In this document: in pieces, positions 17,467 through 25,063 of the stretch | Position numbering within the stretch: position 1 is the first letter of the stretch | Layout: each line of letters opens with the position of its first letter | Source: Vibrio sp. Y2-5 | Lineage (GTDB): Bacteria > Pseudomonadota > Gammaproteobacteria > Enterobacterales > Vibrionaceae | DNA: 55,603 nt | Direction: 5' to 3' | Assembly: GCF_014596725.1 (NCBI RefSeq) | Contig: NZ_JACVEG010000013.1 | Coordinates: forward strand, 21,441 to 77,043 | Made by a program: the position numbers and the translations under genes | Notes under the pieces: model-generated | Told to the model about the DNA's origin: nothing | Seen by the model: only the letters and a program-made list of their open reading frames with translations | Databases searched by the model: none

Positions 17467-17727
17467 ATGAAAAAATCAAATTTGGCAGTAACAGCAGCAG
17501 TAACAGGCTTACTTGCATTAGGCGGCACAATGCTAACAGCAACATCTGCGTTCGCAGCCGATCAGGAAAAATGCTACGGAGTGGCGAAAGCAGGTCAAAA
17601 CGATTGTGCGACTAAAATGAGCTCGTGCGCGGGTACATCGAAAAAAGATGGTCAAAAAGATGCCTTTGTTGTTGTGCCTAAAGGCCTTTGCGGCAAACTT
17701 TCTGGCGGGAGCACTATGTCTTCCTAA
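17467..17727 (+). CDS. bufA: Bufferin-type RiPP precursor (DUF2282, BufA1-like)
   Basis: An 86-residue exported small protein. A Sec signal peptide spans residues 1-30 (TSAFA before ADQEKC). The mature part has four cysteines (36, 47, 54, 75) in the DUF2282 pattern EKCYGVAKAGQNDC, SSCAG, VVPKGLC. Proteins of this family are substrates of the DUF692 iron enzyme encoded next door, which oxidises cysteines to heterocycles. The mature bufferin binds copper in the periplasm (established in Caulobacter and related bacteria). The start at 17467 is chosen over the adjacent ATG at 17464 because AGGA is then at the better spacing. The leading gene position and the hairpin after it fit high production of the precursor relative to the enzymes. 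Confidence 0.9.
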   Translation: MKKSNLAVTAAVTGLLALGGTMLTATSAFAADQEKCYGVAKAGQNDCATKMSSCAGTSKKDGQKDAFVVVPKGLCGKLSGGSTMSS

Positions 17728-17746
17728 TAGCGTCAACACACGACTG

Positions 17747-17782
17747 AGTGGTGCACTGAGCTCAACAAGTGCACCACTATTC
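17747..17782 (+). terminator. Attenuator hairpin between bufA and bufB
   Basis: A perfect 11-bp stem, AGTGGTGCACT (17747-17757) with AGTGCACCACT (17768-17778) and a 10-base loop, is followed only by ATTCTTT. The poor T-run suggests partial termination or 3'-end protection of the bufA message rather than a full stop. Confidence 0.7.
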
Positions 17783-17827
17783 TTTCCATCGCGATAGCAA
17801 ACCCACAATAAAACGAATGGAGGCTTC

Positions 17828-18673
17828 ATGCTACATAGCCAGGTAGGTGTAGGATTGCGCTCTCCCCATATCAACTATTTTGTCGAGCAAGTACCACGAG
17901 TGAGTTGGTTAGAAATTCACAGCGAAAACTATTTTTCGCCCCATTCGGTTGCCCGTAATCAGCTGCGTAATATTAGTAAAAACCATCAGATAAGCTGCCA
18001 CGGTATCGGTCTTTCATTAGGTTCAGTACAAGGCATCAATACCTCTCATTTACAGCAACTTAAAGCTTTGATCGACGAAATTCAGCCACTTTTTGTTTCC
18101 GACCATTTAAGCTGGAGTGAGAATGGTGGTCACTATTTTAATGACTTACTGCCTTTGCCTTACACTGAAGAAGCGCTAGACGTCTTTTGTCGTAATGTAC
18201 TTACCGTGCAAGACGCCATAAAGCGCCCCATTCTGATTGAAAACCCTTCCAGCTATTTGCAGTTTAACCACTCCACTATTTCCGAATGGGAATTTCTGAC
18301 ACAAGTACAACAGCGAACAGAATGCCGTTTGTTGCTCGATTTGAACAATGTACATGTTTCTGCTTTCAATCATGGTTTTAGTAGTCAGACTTATATTGAT
18401 TCGATTCCAGCTGATACCGTCGACGAAATTCATCTTGCAGGCTTCTCCATTAACCCCCTTCCCCAAGGGGAAATATGGATAGATACACACAGCAAGCCGG
18501 TATCTGCGGAAGTTTGGCAACTCTATCAACACTGGTGTGAAAAACACGGCAGCCGCAAGACTTTGATTGAATGGGATTTAGACATCCCAGATGTTGAGGT
18601 TCTGCTAGCGGAAGCAAAGAAAGCAAGCGACATACTCACAATGCTCGAAACGATGGAGAGGAAAGCATCATGA
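17828..18673 (+). CDS. bufB: DUF692 multinuclear non-heme iron enzyme (BufB, MNIO) for bufferin maturation
   Basis: A 281-residue TIM-barrel enzyme of the DUF692/MNIO family, the group that includes methanobactin MbnB. It shows the family blocks GVGLRSPHINYF, LEIHSENYF, SCHGIGLSLGS, SDHLSWSENGGHYFNDLLPLPY, ILIENPSSYLQF, LLDLNNVHVSAFNHGF, EIHLAGF and LIEWDLDIPD. These hold the His, Glu, Asp and Asn metal ligands. It should oxidatively modify cysteines of the BufA precursor in the cytoplasm before export. GGAGG lies six bases before the start. Its stop overlaps the next gene by four bases. Family membership is clear; the exact modification is inferred from studied homologues. Confidence 0.92.
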   Translation: MLHSQVGVGLRSPHINYFVEQVPRVSWLEIHSENYFSPHSVARNQLRNISKNHQISCHGIGLSLGSVQGINTSHLQQLKALIDEIQPLFVSDHLSWSENGGHYFNDLLPLPYTEEALDVFCRNVLTVQDAIKRPILIENPSSYLQFNHSTISEWEFLTQVQQRTECRLLLDLNNVHVSAFNHGFSSQTYIDSIPADTVDEIHLAGFSINPLPQGEIWIDTHSKPVSAEVWQLYQHWCEKHGSRKTLIEWDLDIPDVEVLLAEAKKASDILTMLETMERKAS

Positions 18674-19434
18674 GCTTTGGATTGGCACATCTACAAGCAA
18701 CCTTTGCAGAGGGCTTGCGCTATCAAGCGCGAGGAGAGACGTGCAATATCAAATGCGGGCAAATTAGTGCAGAAGAGAGACTCCAGATTTACCGCAATAA
18801 TTTTGTAATGAGTTTAACGGAAGTGCTGCAAGCCACCTATCCAATGCTTAAAGAGGTATTAGGTGAAGAGTGTTTCGATGCGATAGCCCGTCACTACATT
18901 CTTTCCCATCCCCTTAAACAAGGAGATGTCAGTGGTTATGGTAAACATTTCAACCAAACTGTGGCTCTTTTCCCCAATGTTGTAGAGGCGGCCCCCTATG
19001 CGGTTGAACTGGCAAGATTTGAATGGACATTAGATAGAACTCAGCAAGAGTTTGGAAAAAACGAAAGGCTGTCACTGCAGCAACTTGAGGCCATCAGCAC
19101 CCTTTCAGAACAACAGCACGCCAGCCTCATTCTTCACCTTTATTCTTGGGTTTTCCCGTTTACATCCGATTTCGCCGTATTCGATCTCCAAAGAGCATTT
19201 AGCCAACAAAATTTCGACAACCTGATCCTGAATAACACCCAGTTCGGAGTTATCGCTTGTGATGAGCATGGACACCCTTGGACAAAAGATTTAAACCGCG
19301 AAGAATACCAATTGCTAACGAATATCAACAACAAAACGCCATTAGGCAAAATTCCCCCCGAAGCACTGGCCGCATTGCAGTCTCTACTTACACTCAATGT
19401 CGTTGCTGGTTTCTCATTGGCAGACCATTATTAG
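18670..19434 (+). CDS. bufC: DUF2063 partner protein of the MNIO enzyme (BufC-like)
   Basis: A 254-residue cytoplasmic protein of the DUF2063 family. The N-terminal helical half has the pattern RLQIYRNNFVMSLTEVLQATYPMLKEVLGEECFDAIARHYI, and a less conserved C-terminal half follows. DUF2063 proteins accompany DUF692 enzymes in RiPP clusters. They are thought to bind the precursor leader and present it to the enzyme, like MbnC. The older label 'putative DNA-binding domain' for this family is probably misleading here. The ATGA overlap with bufB indicates coupled translation and a 1:1 complex. Confidence 0.88.
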   Translation: MSFGLAHLQATFAEGLRYQARGETCNIKCGQISAEERLQIYRNNFVMSLTEVLQATYPMLKEVLGEECFDAIARHYILSHPLKQGDVSGYGKHFNQTVALFPNVVEAAPYAVELARFEWTLDRTQQEFGKNERLSLQQLEAISTLSEQQHASLILHLYSWVFPFTSDFAVFDLQRAFSQQNFDNLILNNTQFGVIACDEHGHPWTKDLNREEYQLLTNINNKTPLGKIPPEALAALQSLLTLNVVAGFSLADHY

Positions 19435-19444
19435 GAGTCACTGT

Positions 19445-19909
19445 ATGATATCAGCCATCGCTCGCCTCAACCTATCTATTGAATGGTTTGAATCACGGCT
19501 CGCGCCAATCGTATTGCTGATCAGCCGTATCTGGGTCAGTTGGGTGTTTTTTAATTCAGGACTAACGAAAATCACGACATGGAGTAGCACGCTGTACCTA
19601 TTTGAGTGGGAATACCAGGTGCCATTTATCTCTTGGAAAATAGCCGCTTATCTCGCAACTGCAGCGGAACTGGTTATTCCGATTTTTCTGCTTCTTGGAC
19701 TGTTTGGTAGGCTCAGTGCTGCTGCACTTTTCGCAGTTAATATCACAGCCGTCATCTCATACCCATTGCTATGGGAGAGAGGATTTTATGACCACCAACT
19801 ATGGGGAATGATGATGTTAACCGTGATGATATGGGGACCAGGATCTCTATCCATAGATCGATGGATAAATAGGAAATCCTTCACTGTGACAGCTCATCAT
19901 GAACACTAA
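19445..19909 (+). CDS. DoxX-family inner-membrane protein of the bufferin operon
   Basis: A 154-residue protein with four membrane segments and the DoxX features RIWVSWVFFNSGLTKITTW, AELVIPIFLLLGLFGRLSA and GFYDHQLWGMMMLTVMIWGPGSLSIDRW. The start at 19445 follows AGGAGT; the frame extends 16 codons upstream into bufC, but that part is not conserved in kind. DoxX genes commonly close DUF2282-DUF692-DUF2063 operons. Its contribution (redox coupling to the quinone pool, export, or oxygen handling) is unknown. Its 3' end overlaps the convergent small lipoprotein gene by 29 bases. Confidence 0.88.
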   Translation: MISAIARLNLSIEWFESRLAPIVLLISRIWVSWVFFNSGLTKITTWSSTLYLFEWEYQVPFISWKIAAYLATAAELVIPIFLLLGLFGRLSAAALFAVNITAVISYPLLWERGFYDHQLWGMMMLTVMIWGPGSLSIDRWINRKSFTVTAHHEH

Positions 19910-20090
19910 CCACCGCATCTCGCGAGGCGTGACCAATTGCTTTGGTGGTATCGCGAGTCGCATGACCAATAGCGGTAGCCGCATCGCGAGTGGCATGCCC
20001 AACTTCTTTACCAGCCTGTTTAAGGTCAGCACATCCTAAAAGCAACAAGGTTGTGATTAAAGAAAAGATTAACTTCTGCACTTTCGTCAT
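19881..20090 (-). CDS. Small lipoprotein with three 11-residue repeats
   Basis: A 69-residue protein with a lipobox LLLLGC (Cys at residue 20), so the mature product is about 50 residues anchored to a membrane. The mature part contains three tandem 11-mers, GHATRDAATAI, GHATRDTTKAI and GHASRDAVVSV, that would form an amphipathic helix with Arg-Asp pairs. GGAG precedes the start. Asp rather than Ala does not follow the Cys immediately, so outer-membrane sorting is likely. It is reminiscent of entericidin-like or Lpp-like small lipoproteins, but I do not recognise a named family. Its 3' end overlaps the end of the DoxX gene. Confidence 0.8.
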   Translation of the reverse strand: MTKVQKLIFSLITTLLLLGCADLKQAGKEVGHATRDAATAIGHATRDTTKAIGHASRDAVVSVHDELSQ

Positions 20091-20128
20091 TGGAATCTCC
20101 TTTTAAAACCAAAGTTACTCTAACAAAT

Positions 20129-20152
20129 AACCCTGCTCGCTAAAGCAGGGTT
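20129..20152 (-). terminator. Hairpin between prlC and the small lipoprotein gene
   Basis: AACCCTGCT / AGCAGGGTT with a six-base loop. On the minus strand it is followed by ATTTGTTA, so it probably ends the prlC transcript before it enters the lipoprotein gene. The T-run is short. Confidence 0.55.
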
Positions 20153-20191
20153 ATGTTAATTATTGAACTGAATGATTCAAATAAGTAGAAC

Positions 20192-22234
20192 TTAAGCAGC
20201 AATACCAGAGTGACGCAGCAAGGCATCGATTTGTGGCTCACGACCACGGAAGCGCTTGAACAGCTCCATCGGTTCTTCACTGCCACCCATTTCTAGGATG
20301 TTATTTAAGAAGCTTGAACCCGTTTCCGCATTGAAGATACCTTCCTCTTCAAAACGAGAGAACGCATCTGCTGATAACACTTCTGCCCATAGATAGCTGT
20401 AGTAACCCGCACTGTAGCCACCAGCAAAAATGTGGCTGAAGCTGTGGGAGAAACGGTTCCATTCAAGGCTTGGCAATACTGCTACTTTCTTTTTCACTTC
20501 TGCTAATGTTTCCAGCACTTGAGGCCCCACTTCTGGGTCATAAGTAGTGTGTAGAGTGAAATCGAACAATCCAAATTCAAGCTGGCGCAGAATAAACATA
20601 CCTGACTGGAAGTTTTTCGCTGCCAGCATGTTATCGAGCATCTCTTTCGGTAAAGGTTCACCTGTCTGGTAGTGACCAGAAATAAACGCCAGTGCCTCTT
20701 CTTCCCAACACCAGTTTTCTAGGAACTGACTTGGTAGCTCAACCGCATCCCACGGCACACCGTTGATACCAGAAACCGAACTCACATCCACCTGAGTCAG
20801 CATATGGTGAATACCGTGACCCGTTTCGTGGAACAGAGTCACCACTTCATCATGAGTAAACAGTGCAGGCTTGTCACCCACTGGACGGTTGAAGTTACAC
20901 GTCAAATAGGCCACAGGCGTTTGTAGTTCGCCATTAGCATTGATACGACGAACTCGACACTCATCCATCCACGCTCCGCCACGCTTATGTTCACGAGCGT
21001 AAAGGTCAAGATAGAAACTGCCACGCAGCACATCATTGCTATCAAAAATATCGAAGAAACGCACCGACTCATGCCAAGTATCGACACCTTCACGCTCTTG
21101 TACTTTCATACCAAATACGCGATTCAGTACTTCAAACAAGCCAGAAACCACTTTGTTTTCTGGGAAGTAAGGACGTAGCTCTTCATCAGAAATCTTAAAC
21201 AGTTTCTGTTTTTGCTTTTCGCTGTAGTAAGCGATATCCCACAGTTCAAATGAAGTCACACCAAACTCTTGCTCGGCAAATTCACGCAGTTCCTGAACTT
21301 CACGCTCACCTTGCGGCTTCACTTTGCTCGCTAAATTGTTTAGGAAGCTCAGAACTTGGTCCGGTGTTTCCGCCATTTTGGTTGCCAGTGACTTTTCGCT
21401 GTAAGTGTTGAAACCCAGCATTCGAGCCACTTCATAACGCAGTTTCAGCAACTCAGCAATGTTCTCTGTGTTGTCCCATTTGCCCGCATTCGGACCACGT
21501 TCAGAGGCACGAGTCACATACGCTTCGTAAAGTTCTTTGCGTAGCGCTTGGTTGTCACAGTAAGTCATTACCGGTAGGTAAGAAGGGATATCCAGAGTTA
21601 ACAAGTAACCTTCAAGACCTTTACCTTCTGCCGCTGCTTGAGCCGCAGCCAGGGCCGATTCTGGCATACCCGCCAGCTCATTTTTGTCGGTGATGTGTTT
21701 AGTCCAACCCATAGTGGCATCAAGCACATTGTTCGAGAACTTAGAACCCAGCTCAGACATGCGTTTGCTGATTTCGCCATAACGCTTTTGTTCTGCTTTA
21801 GGTAAACCAATACCCGACAATTCAAAGTCACGTAGTGCATCTTTGATGGTTTTCTTCTGCGCCTGACTCAGCGTTGCAAAAGCTTCACTGTTCTTGATTG
21901 CTTTGTACGCTTCAAACAAACCTTTGTGTTGACCAACCCAAGTACCGTATTCAGACAGAATTGGCAGGCAGCTCTCATAAGCTTCACGCAATTCGTCGCT
22001 GTTCACCACTGAGTTCATATGGCTCACTGGTGACCATAAACGACTCAAGCGGTCATCCACTTCTTCGATAGGTGCAATAACATTTTCCCAAGTTGGTTGT
22101 GTATTACCTTCAAGTACCTGTTCAATCTTTGCACGGCAATCTTCTATTGCCTGTTCAACCGCTGGCTTTACGTGCTCCGGCTTAATATCTGAAAACGGAG
22201 GTAAATCCGTAAAGCTAAGAAGTGGATTAGACAT
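20192..22234 (-). CDS. prlC: Oligopeptidase A (M3 metallopeptidase)
   Basis: A 680-residue cytoplasmic zinc peptidase, the same length as E. coli PrlC, that degrades signal peptides and other short peptides. The zinc site is HETGH near residue 465 (VVTLFHETGHGIHHML), with the third ligand Glu in the following helix (GVPWDAVELPSQFLENW). The N-terminus reads MSNPLLSFTDLPPFSDIKPEHVKPAVEQ. It is divergent from rlmJ and lies near gor, the same neighbourhood as in other vibrios and enterobacteria. Confidence 0.96.
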   Translation of the reverse strand: MSNPLLSFTDLPPFSDIKPEHVKPAVEQAIEDCRAKIEQVLEGNTQPTWENVIAPIEEVDDRLSRLWSPVSHMNSVVNSDELREAYESCLPILSEYGTWVGQHKGLFEAYKAIKNSEAFATLSQAQKKTIKDALRDFELSGIGLPKAEQKRYGEISKRMSELGSKFSNNVLDATMGWTKHITDKNELAGMPESALAAAQAAAEGKGLEGYLLTLDIPSYLPVMTYCDNQALRKELYEAYVTRASERGPNAGKWDNTENIAELLKLRYEVARMLGFNTYSEKSLATKMAETPDQVLSFLNNLASKVKPQGEREVQELREFAEQEFGVTSFELWDIAYYSEKQKQKLFKISDEELRPYFPENKVVSGLFEVLNRVFGMKVQEREGVDTWHESVRFFDIFDSNDVLRGSFYLDLYAREHKRGGAWMDECRVRRINANGELQTPVAYLTCNFNRPVGDKPALFTHDEVVTLFHETGHGIHHMLTQVDVSSVSGINGVPWDAVELPSQFLENWCWEEEALAFISGHYQTGEPLPKEMLDNMLAAKNFQSGMFILRQLEFGLFDFTLHTTYDPEVGPQVLETLAEVKKKVAVLPSLEWNRFSHSFSHIFAGGYSAGYYSYLWAEVLSADAFSRFEEEGIFNAETGSSFLNNILEMGGSEEPMELFKRFRGREPQIDALLRHSGIAA

Positions 22235-22440
22235 AAAACGTTCCTTTTTATGAAAAATAGTGAGGATGAAATATCCTCGTCTGTTAGGTTAATAAATATA
22301 GGTAGGAGGATGAATTTTCAAGAGTAGCGTCAATTCAATACAATTCGAAATGTGTCTAGACCCACCTCAACATACAATTTTGGGTGTATAATTAGCCGCA
22401 TTCGTTTTTCCATATTCAGCCATAAGTTAGAGAGCGACAC

Positions 22441-23280
22441 TTGTTAAGTTATCGACACAGTTTCCATGCAGGAAACCACGCAGATGTAGTGAAACACATC
22501 GTACAAAGCTTAATCCTCAATGCACTACAGCAAAAAGATAAACCGTTTGTTTATCACGATACTCACTCCGGTGTTGGCCGCTACGACTTGACTCATGAGT
22601 GGTCGGAAAAAACAGGTGAATACAAACAAGGTATTGCGCGTATTTGGCAACAAGATAATCTGCCAGAAGACATTCAAAGCTACCTTGATGCAATCAAAGT
22701 CCTTAACCAAGGTGATGAACTGCGTTACTACCCAGGTTCGCCTCGCGTGGCACATGCTCACCTGCGCCCGCAAGACCGCATGGTATTAACCGAGTTACAC
22801 CCTAGTGATTACCCACTGTTGGAACAAGAGTTCGATCGTGATCGCCAAGTGTCGATTTACAAAGAAGATGGTTTTCAACGCCTGAAAGCAAGCTTGCCAC
22901 CGCAAGAGCGTCGTGGTTTGGTTCTCATTGACCCGCCTTACGAACTGGCTAAAGAGTATCGAGACGTGGTGAATGCCATTGCACAAAGCTACAAGCGCTG
23001 GGCAACGGGCATCTATGCGATTTGGTATCCGGTGGTTAACCGCTGTGATATTGAAGATATGATTGAAGGTCTGGAAAGTTTAGGTATTACTAAAATTTTG
23101 CAAATCGAGTTGGGTGTCTCTCCTGATACCAACGAGCGCGGCATGACAGCATCCGGCATGATTGTTATCAACCCGCCATGGAAACTTGAAAGCCAAATGA
23201 AAGAAATCCTGCCGTTTTTAAAACAAGCAATTGCACCCGCGACAGGTCACTACAAAGTGGAATGGATTGTTCCGGAATAA
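22441..23280 (+). CDS. rlmJ: 23S rRNA (adenine-2030-N6)-methyltransferase RlmJ
   Basis: A 279-residue methyltransferase that makes m6A2030 in 23S rRNA. It begins MLSYRHSFHAGNHADVVKH, nearly identical to E. coli RlmJ, and includes GIARIWQQDNLP, RYYPGSP, LTELHPSDYPLL, the catalytic LIDPPYE and RGMTASGMIVINPPWKLE. The start codon is TTG, preceded by GAGAG; no ATG or GTG gives the conserved N-terminus, so TTG is decided by homology. It is divergent from prlC across 206 bp. Confidence 0.96.
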   Translation: MLSYRHSFHAGNHADVVKHIVQSLILNALQQKDKPFVYHDTHSGVGRYDLTHEWSEKTGEYKQGIARIWQQDNLPEDIQSYLDAIKVLNQGDELRYYPGSPRVAHAHLRPQDRMVLTELHPSDYPLLEQEFDRDRQVSIYKEDGFQRLKASLPPQERRGLVLIDPPYELAKEYRDVVNAIAQSYKRWATGIYAIWYPVVNRCDIEDMIEGLESLGITKILQIELGVSPDTNERGMTASGMIVINPPWKLESQMKEILPFLKQAIAPATGHYKVEWIVPE

Positions 23281-23410
23281 CTTGCTCAAGTTTTTCCAAG
23301 GGGTAACTTGTGATCTCGCGGTTTACCCCAACTATTTAGCTATGCCCTAATAAATAATGGCTCCCTGCTTAATCTTACTGGCGAGCGATCAAAGAAAAAT
23401 GGAGAAAGTA

Positions 23411-24766
23411 ATGGCAACGCATTTTGATTACATCTGTATCGGTGGCGGTAGCGGCGGTATCGCTTCAGCAAACCGTGCAGCTATGTACGGCGCGAAAGTC
23501 GCGCTGATTGAAGCGAAAGATCTTGGCGGTACGTGTGTCAACGTAGGTTGTGTGCCGAAAAAAGTTATGTGGCACGGTGCACAAGTTGCTGAAGCAATGA
23601 ACCTATACGCGCCTGATTATGGCTTCGACGTTGACGTAAAAAGCTTCAACTGGGCAAAAATGGTTGAAAATCGCCAAGCTTATATTGGCCGTATTCACCA
23701 ATCTTATGACCGTGTTCTTGGTAACAACAAAGTAGAAGTGATTCGCGGCTTTGCTAAGTTCATCGATGCGAAAACTGTAGAAGTTAACGGTGAGCACTAC
23801 ACGGCAGACAACATTCTGATTGCTGTCGGTGGCCGCCCAACGATTCCTAACATTCCGGGTGCGGAATACGGTATCGATTCAAACGGTTTCTTTGATTTGG
23901 CTGAACAACCAAAACGTGTTGCCGTGATTGGTGCTGGTTACATCGCTGTTGAAATTGCCGGTGTTCTCAACGCACTTGGTACAGAAACTCACCTGTTCTG
24001 CCGTAAAGAATCTCCGCTGCGTAGCTTTGACCCAATGATCATCGAAACATTGGTTGAAGTGATGAACGCTGAAGGCCCAACGCTACATACTCACAGCGTG
24101 CCAAAAGAAGTGGTAAAAGAAGCCGACGGTAGCCTGACTCTTCACCTAGAAAATGGTGAAAGCCAAAACGTTGATACCCTGATTTGGGCTATCGGTCGCC
24201 ATCCAGCAACAGATGCGATCAACCTAGCAGCAACGGGCGTTGCAACCAACGAGCAAGGCTATATCAAAGTTGATGAGTACCAGAACACTAACGTGGCTGG
24301 CATCTACTGTGTCGGTGACATCATGGAAGGCGGTATTGAACTGACTCCAGTTGCAGTTAAAGCGGGTCGCCAATTGTCTGAGCGCTTATTCAATGGCAAA
24401 ACCAACGCGAAAATGGATTACGACCTAGTTCCTACCGTGGTATTCAGCCATCCACCAATCGGCACTATCGGTCTAACTCAGCCTGAAGCAATTGCTAAAT
24501 ACGGCGAAGAGAATGTGAAAGTGTACACTTCAAGCTTTACCGCTATGTACACAGCCGTCACTGCACACCGTCAACCATGTAAGATGAAGTTGGTTTGTGT
24601 AGGTGAAGAAGAAACAGTAGTTGGTCTTCACGGCATTGGCTTCGCAGTCGATGAGATGATCCAAGGCTTCGGCGTCGCTATGAAGATGGGCGCAACCAAA
24701 GCTGACTTCGACTCAGTGGTAGCTATCCACCCAACGGGTTCGGAAGAATTCGTTACCATGCGTTAG
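23411..24766 (+). CDS. gor: Glutathione-disulfide reductase
   Basis: A 451-residue FAD- and NADPH-dependent flavoenzyme that regenerates glutathione in the cytoplasm. The FAD motif is CIGGGSGGIASA. The redox-active disulfide is C42/C47 in GGTCVNVGCVPKK, the NADPH fold is IGAGYIAVEIAGVL, and the catalytic C-terminus is HPTGSEEFVTMR. The length matches E. coli Gor (450). The start at 23411 follows GGAGAAA at correct spacing; two upstream in-frame ATGs add 18 non-conserved residues. Confidence 0.97.
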   Translation: MATHFDYICIGGGSGGIASANRAAMYGAKVALIEAKDLGGTCVNVGCVPKKVMWHGAQVAEAMNLYAPDYGFDVDVKSFNWAKMVENRQAYIGRIHQSYDRVLGNNKVEVIRGFAKFIDAKTVEVNGEHYTADNILIAVGGRPTIPNIPGAEYGIDSNGFFDLAEQPKRVAVIGAGYIAVEIAGVLNALGTETHLFCRKESPLRSFDPMIIETLVEVMNAEGPTLHTHSVPKEVVKEADGSLTLHLENGESQNVDTLIWAIGRHPATDAINLAATGVATNEQGYIKVDEYQNTNVAGIYCVGDIMEGGIELTPVAVKAGRQLSERLFNGKTNAKMDYDLVPTVVFSHPPIGTIGLTQPEAIAKYGEENVKVYTSSFTAMYTAVTAHRQPCKMKLVCVGEEETVVGLHGIGFAVDEMIQGFGVAMKMGATKADFDSVVAIHPTGSEEFVTMR

Positions 24767-24783
24767 TAACCACTTGTTAGAGC

Positions 24784-24813
24784 AAAGCCCTGCAAAATTT
24801 GCGGGGCTTTTTT
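24784..24813 (+). terminator. Terminator of gor
   Basis: AAAGCCCTGC pairs with GCGGGGCTTT (one G-U pair), with a seven-base loop, followed by TTT. It begins 17 bases after the stop codon. Confidence 0.9.
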
Positions 24814-25063
24814 ATTCAGCCAAAACTTTAACAAATTCATTTTTATTCAAATAGTTACAATGAAAAACCTAGAAATATTATTGATAAAATTAGAACTAAT
24901 ATCACAAAAATAAATGATCTTAGTCTTATTCTTCGCATAAATGAGAAAAAAACGACCAAGAAAAAAGCAGTTGAATCCGTGCTGTATACAACAAGTAGAG
25001 CAATCACTTTATTATCCATACCCCCACTTCAATGGGATAATAATAATTATTCAGGATGATAAT

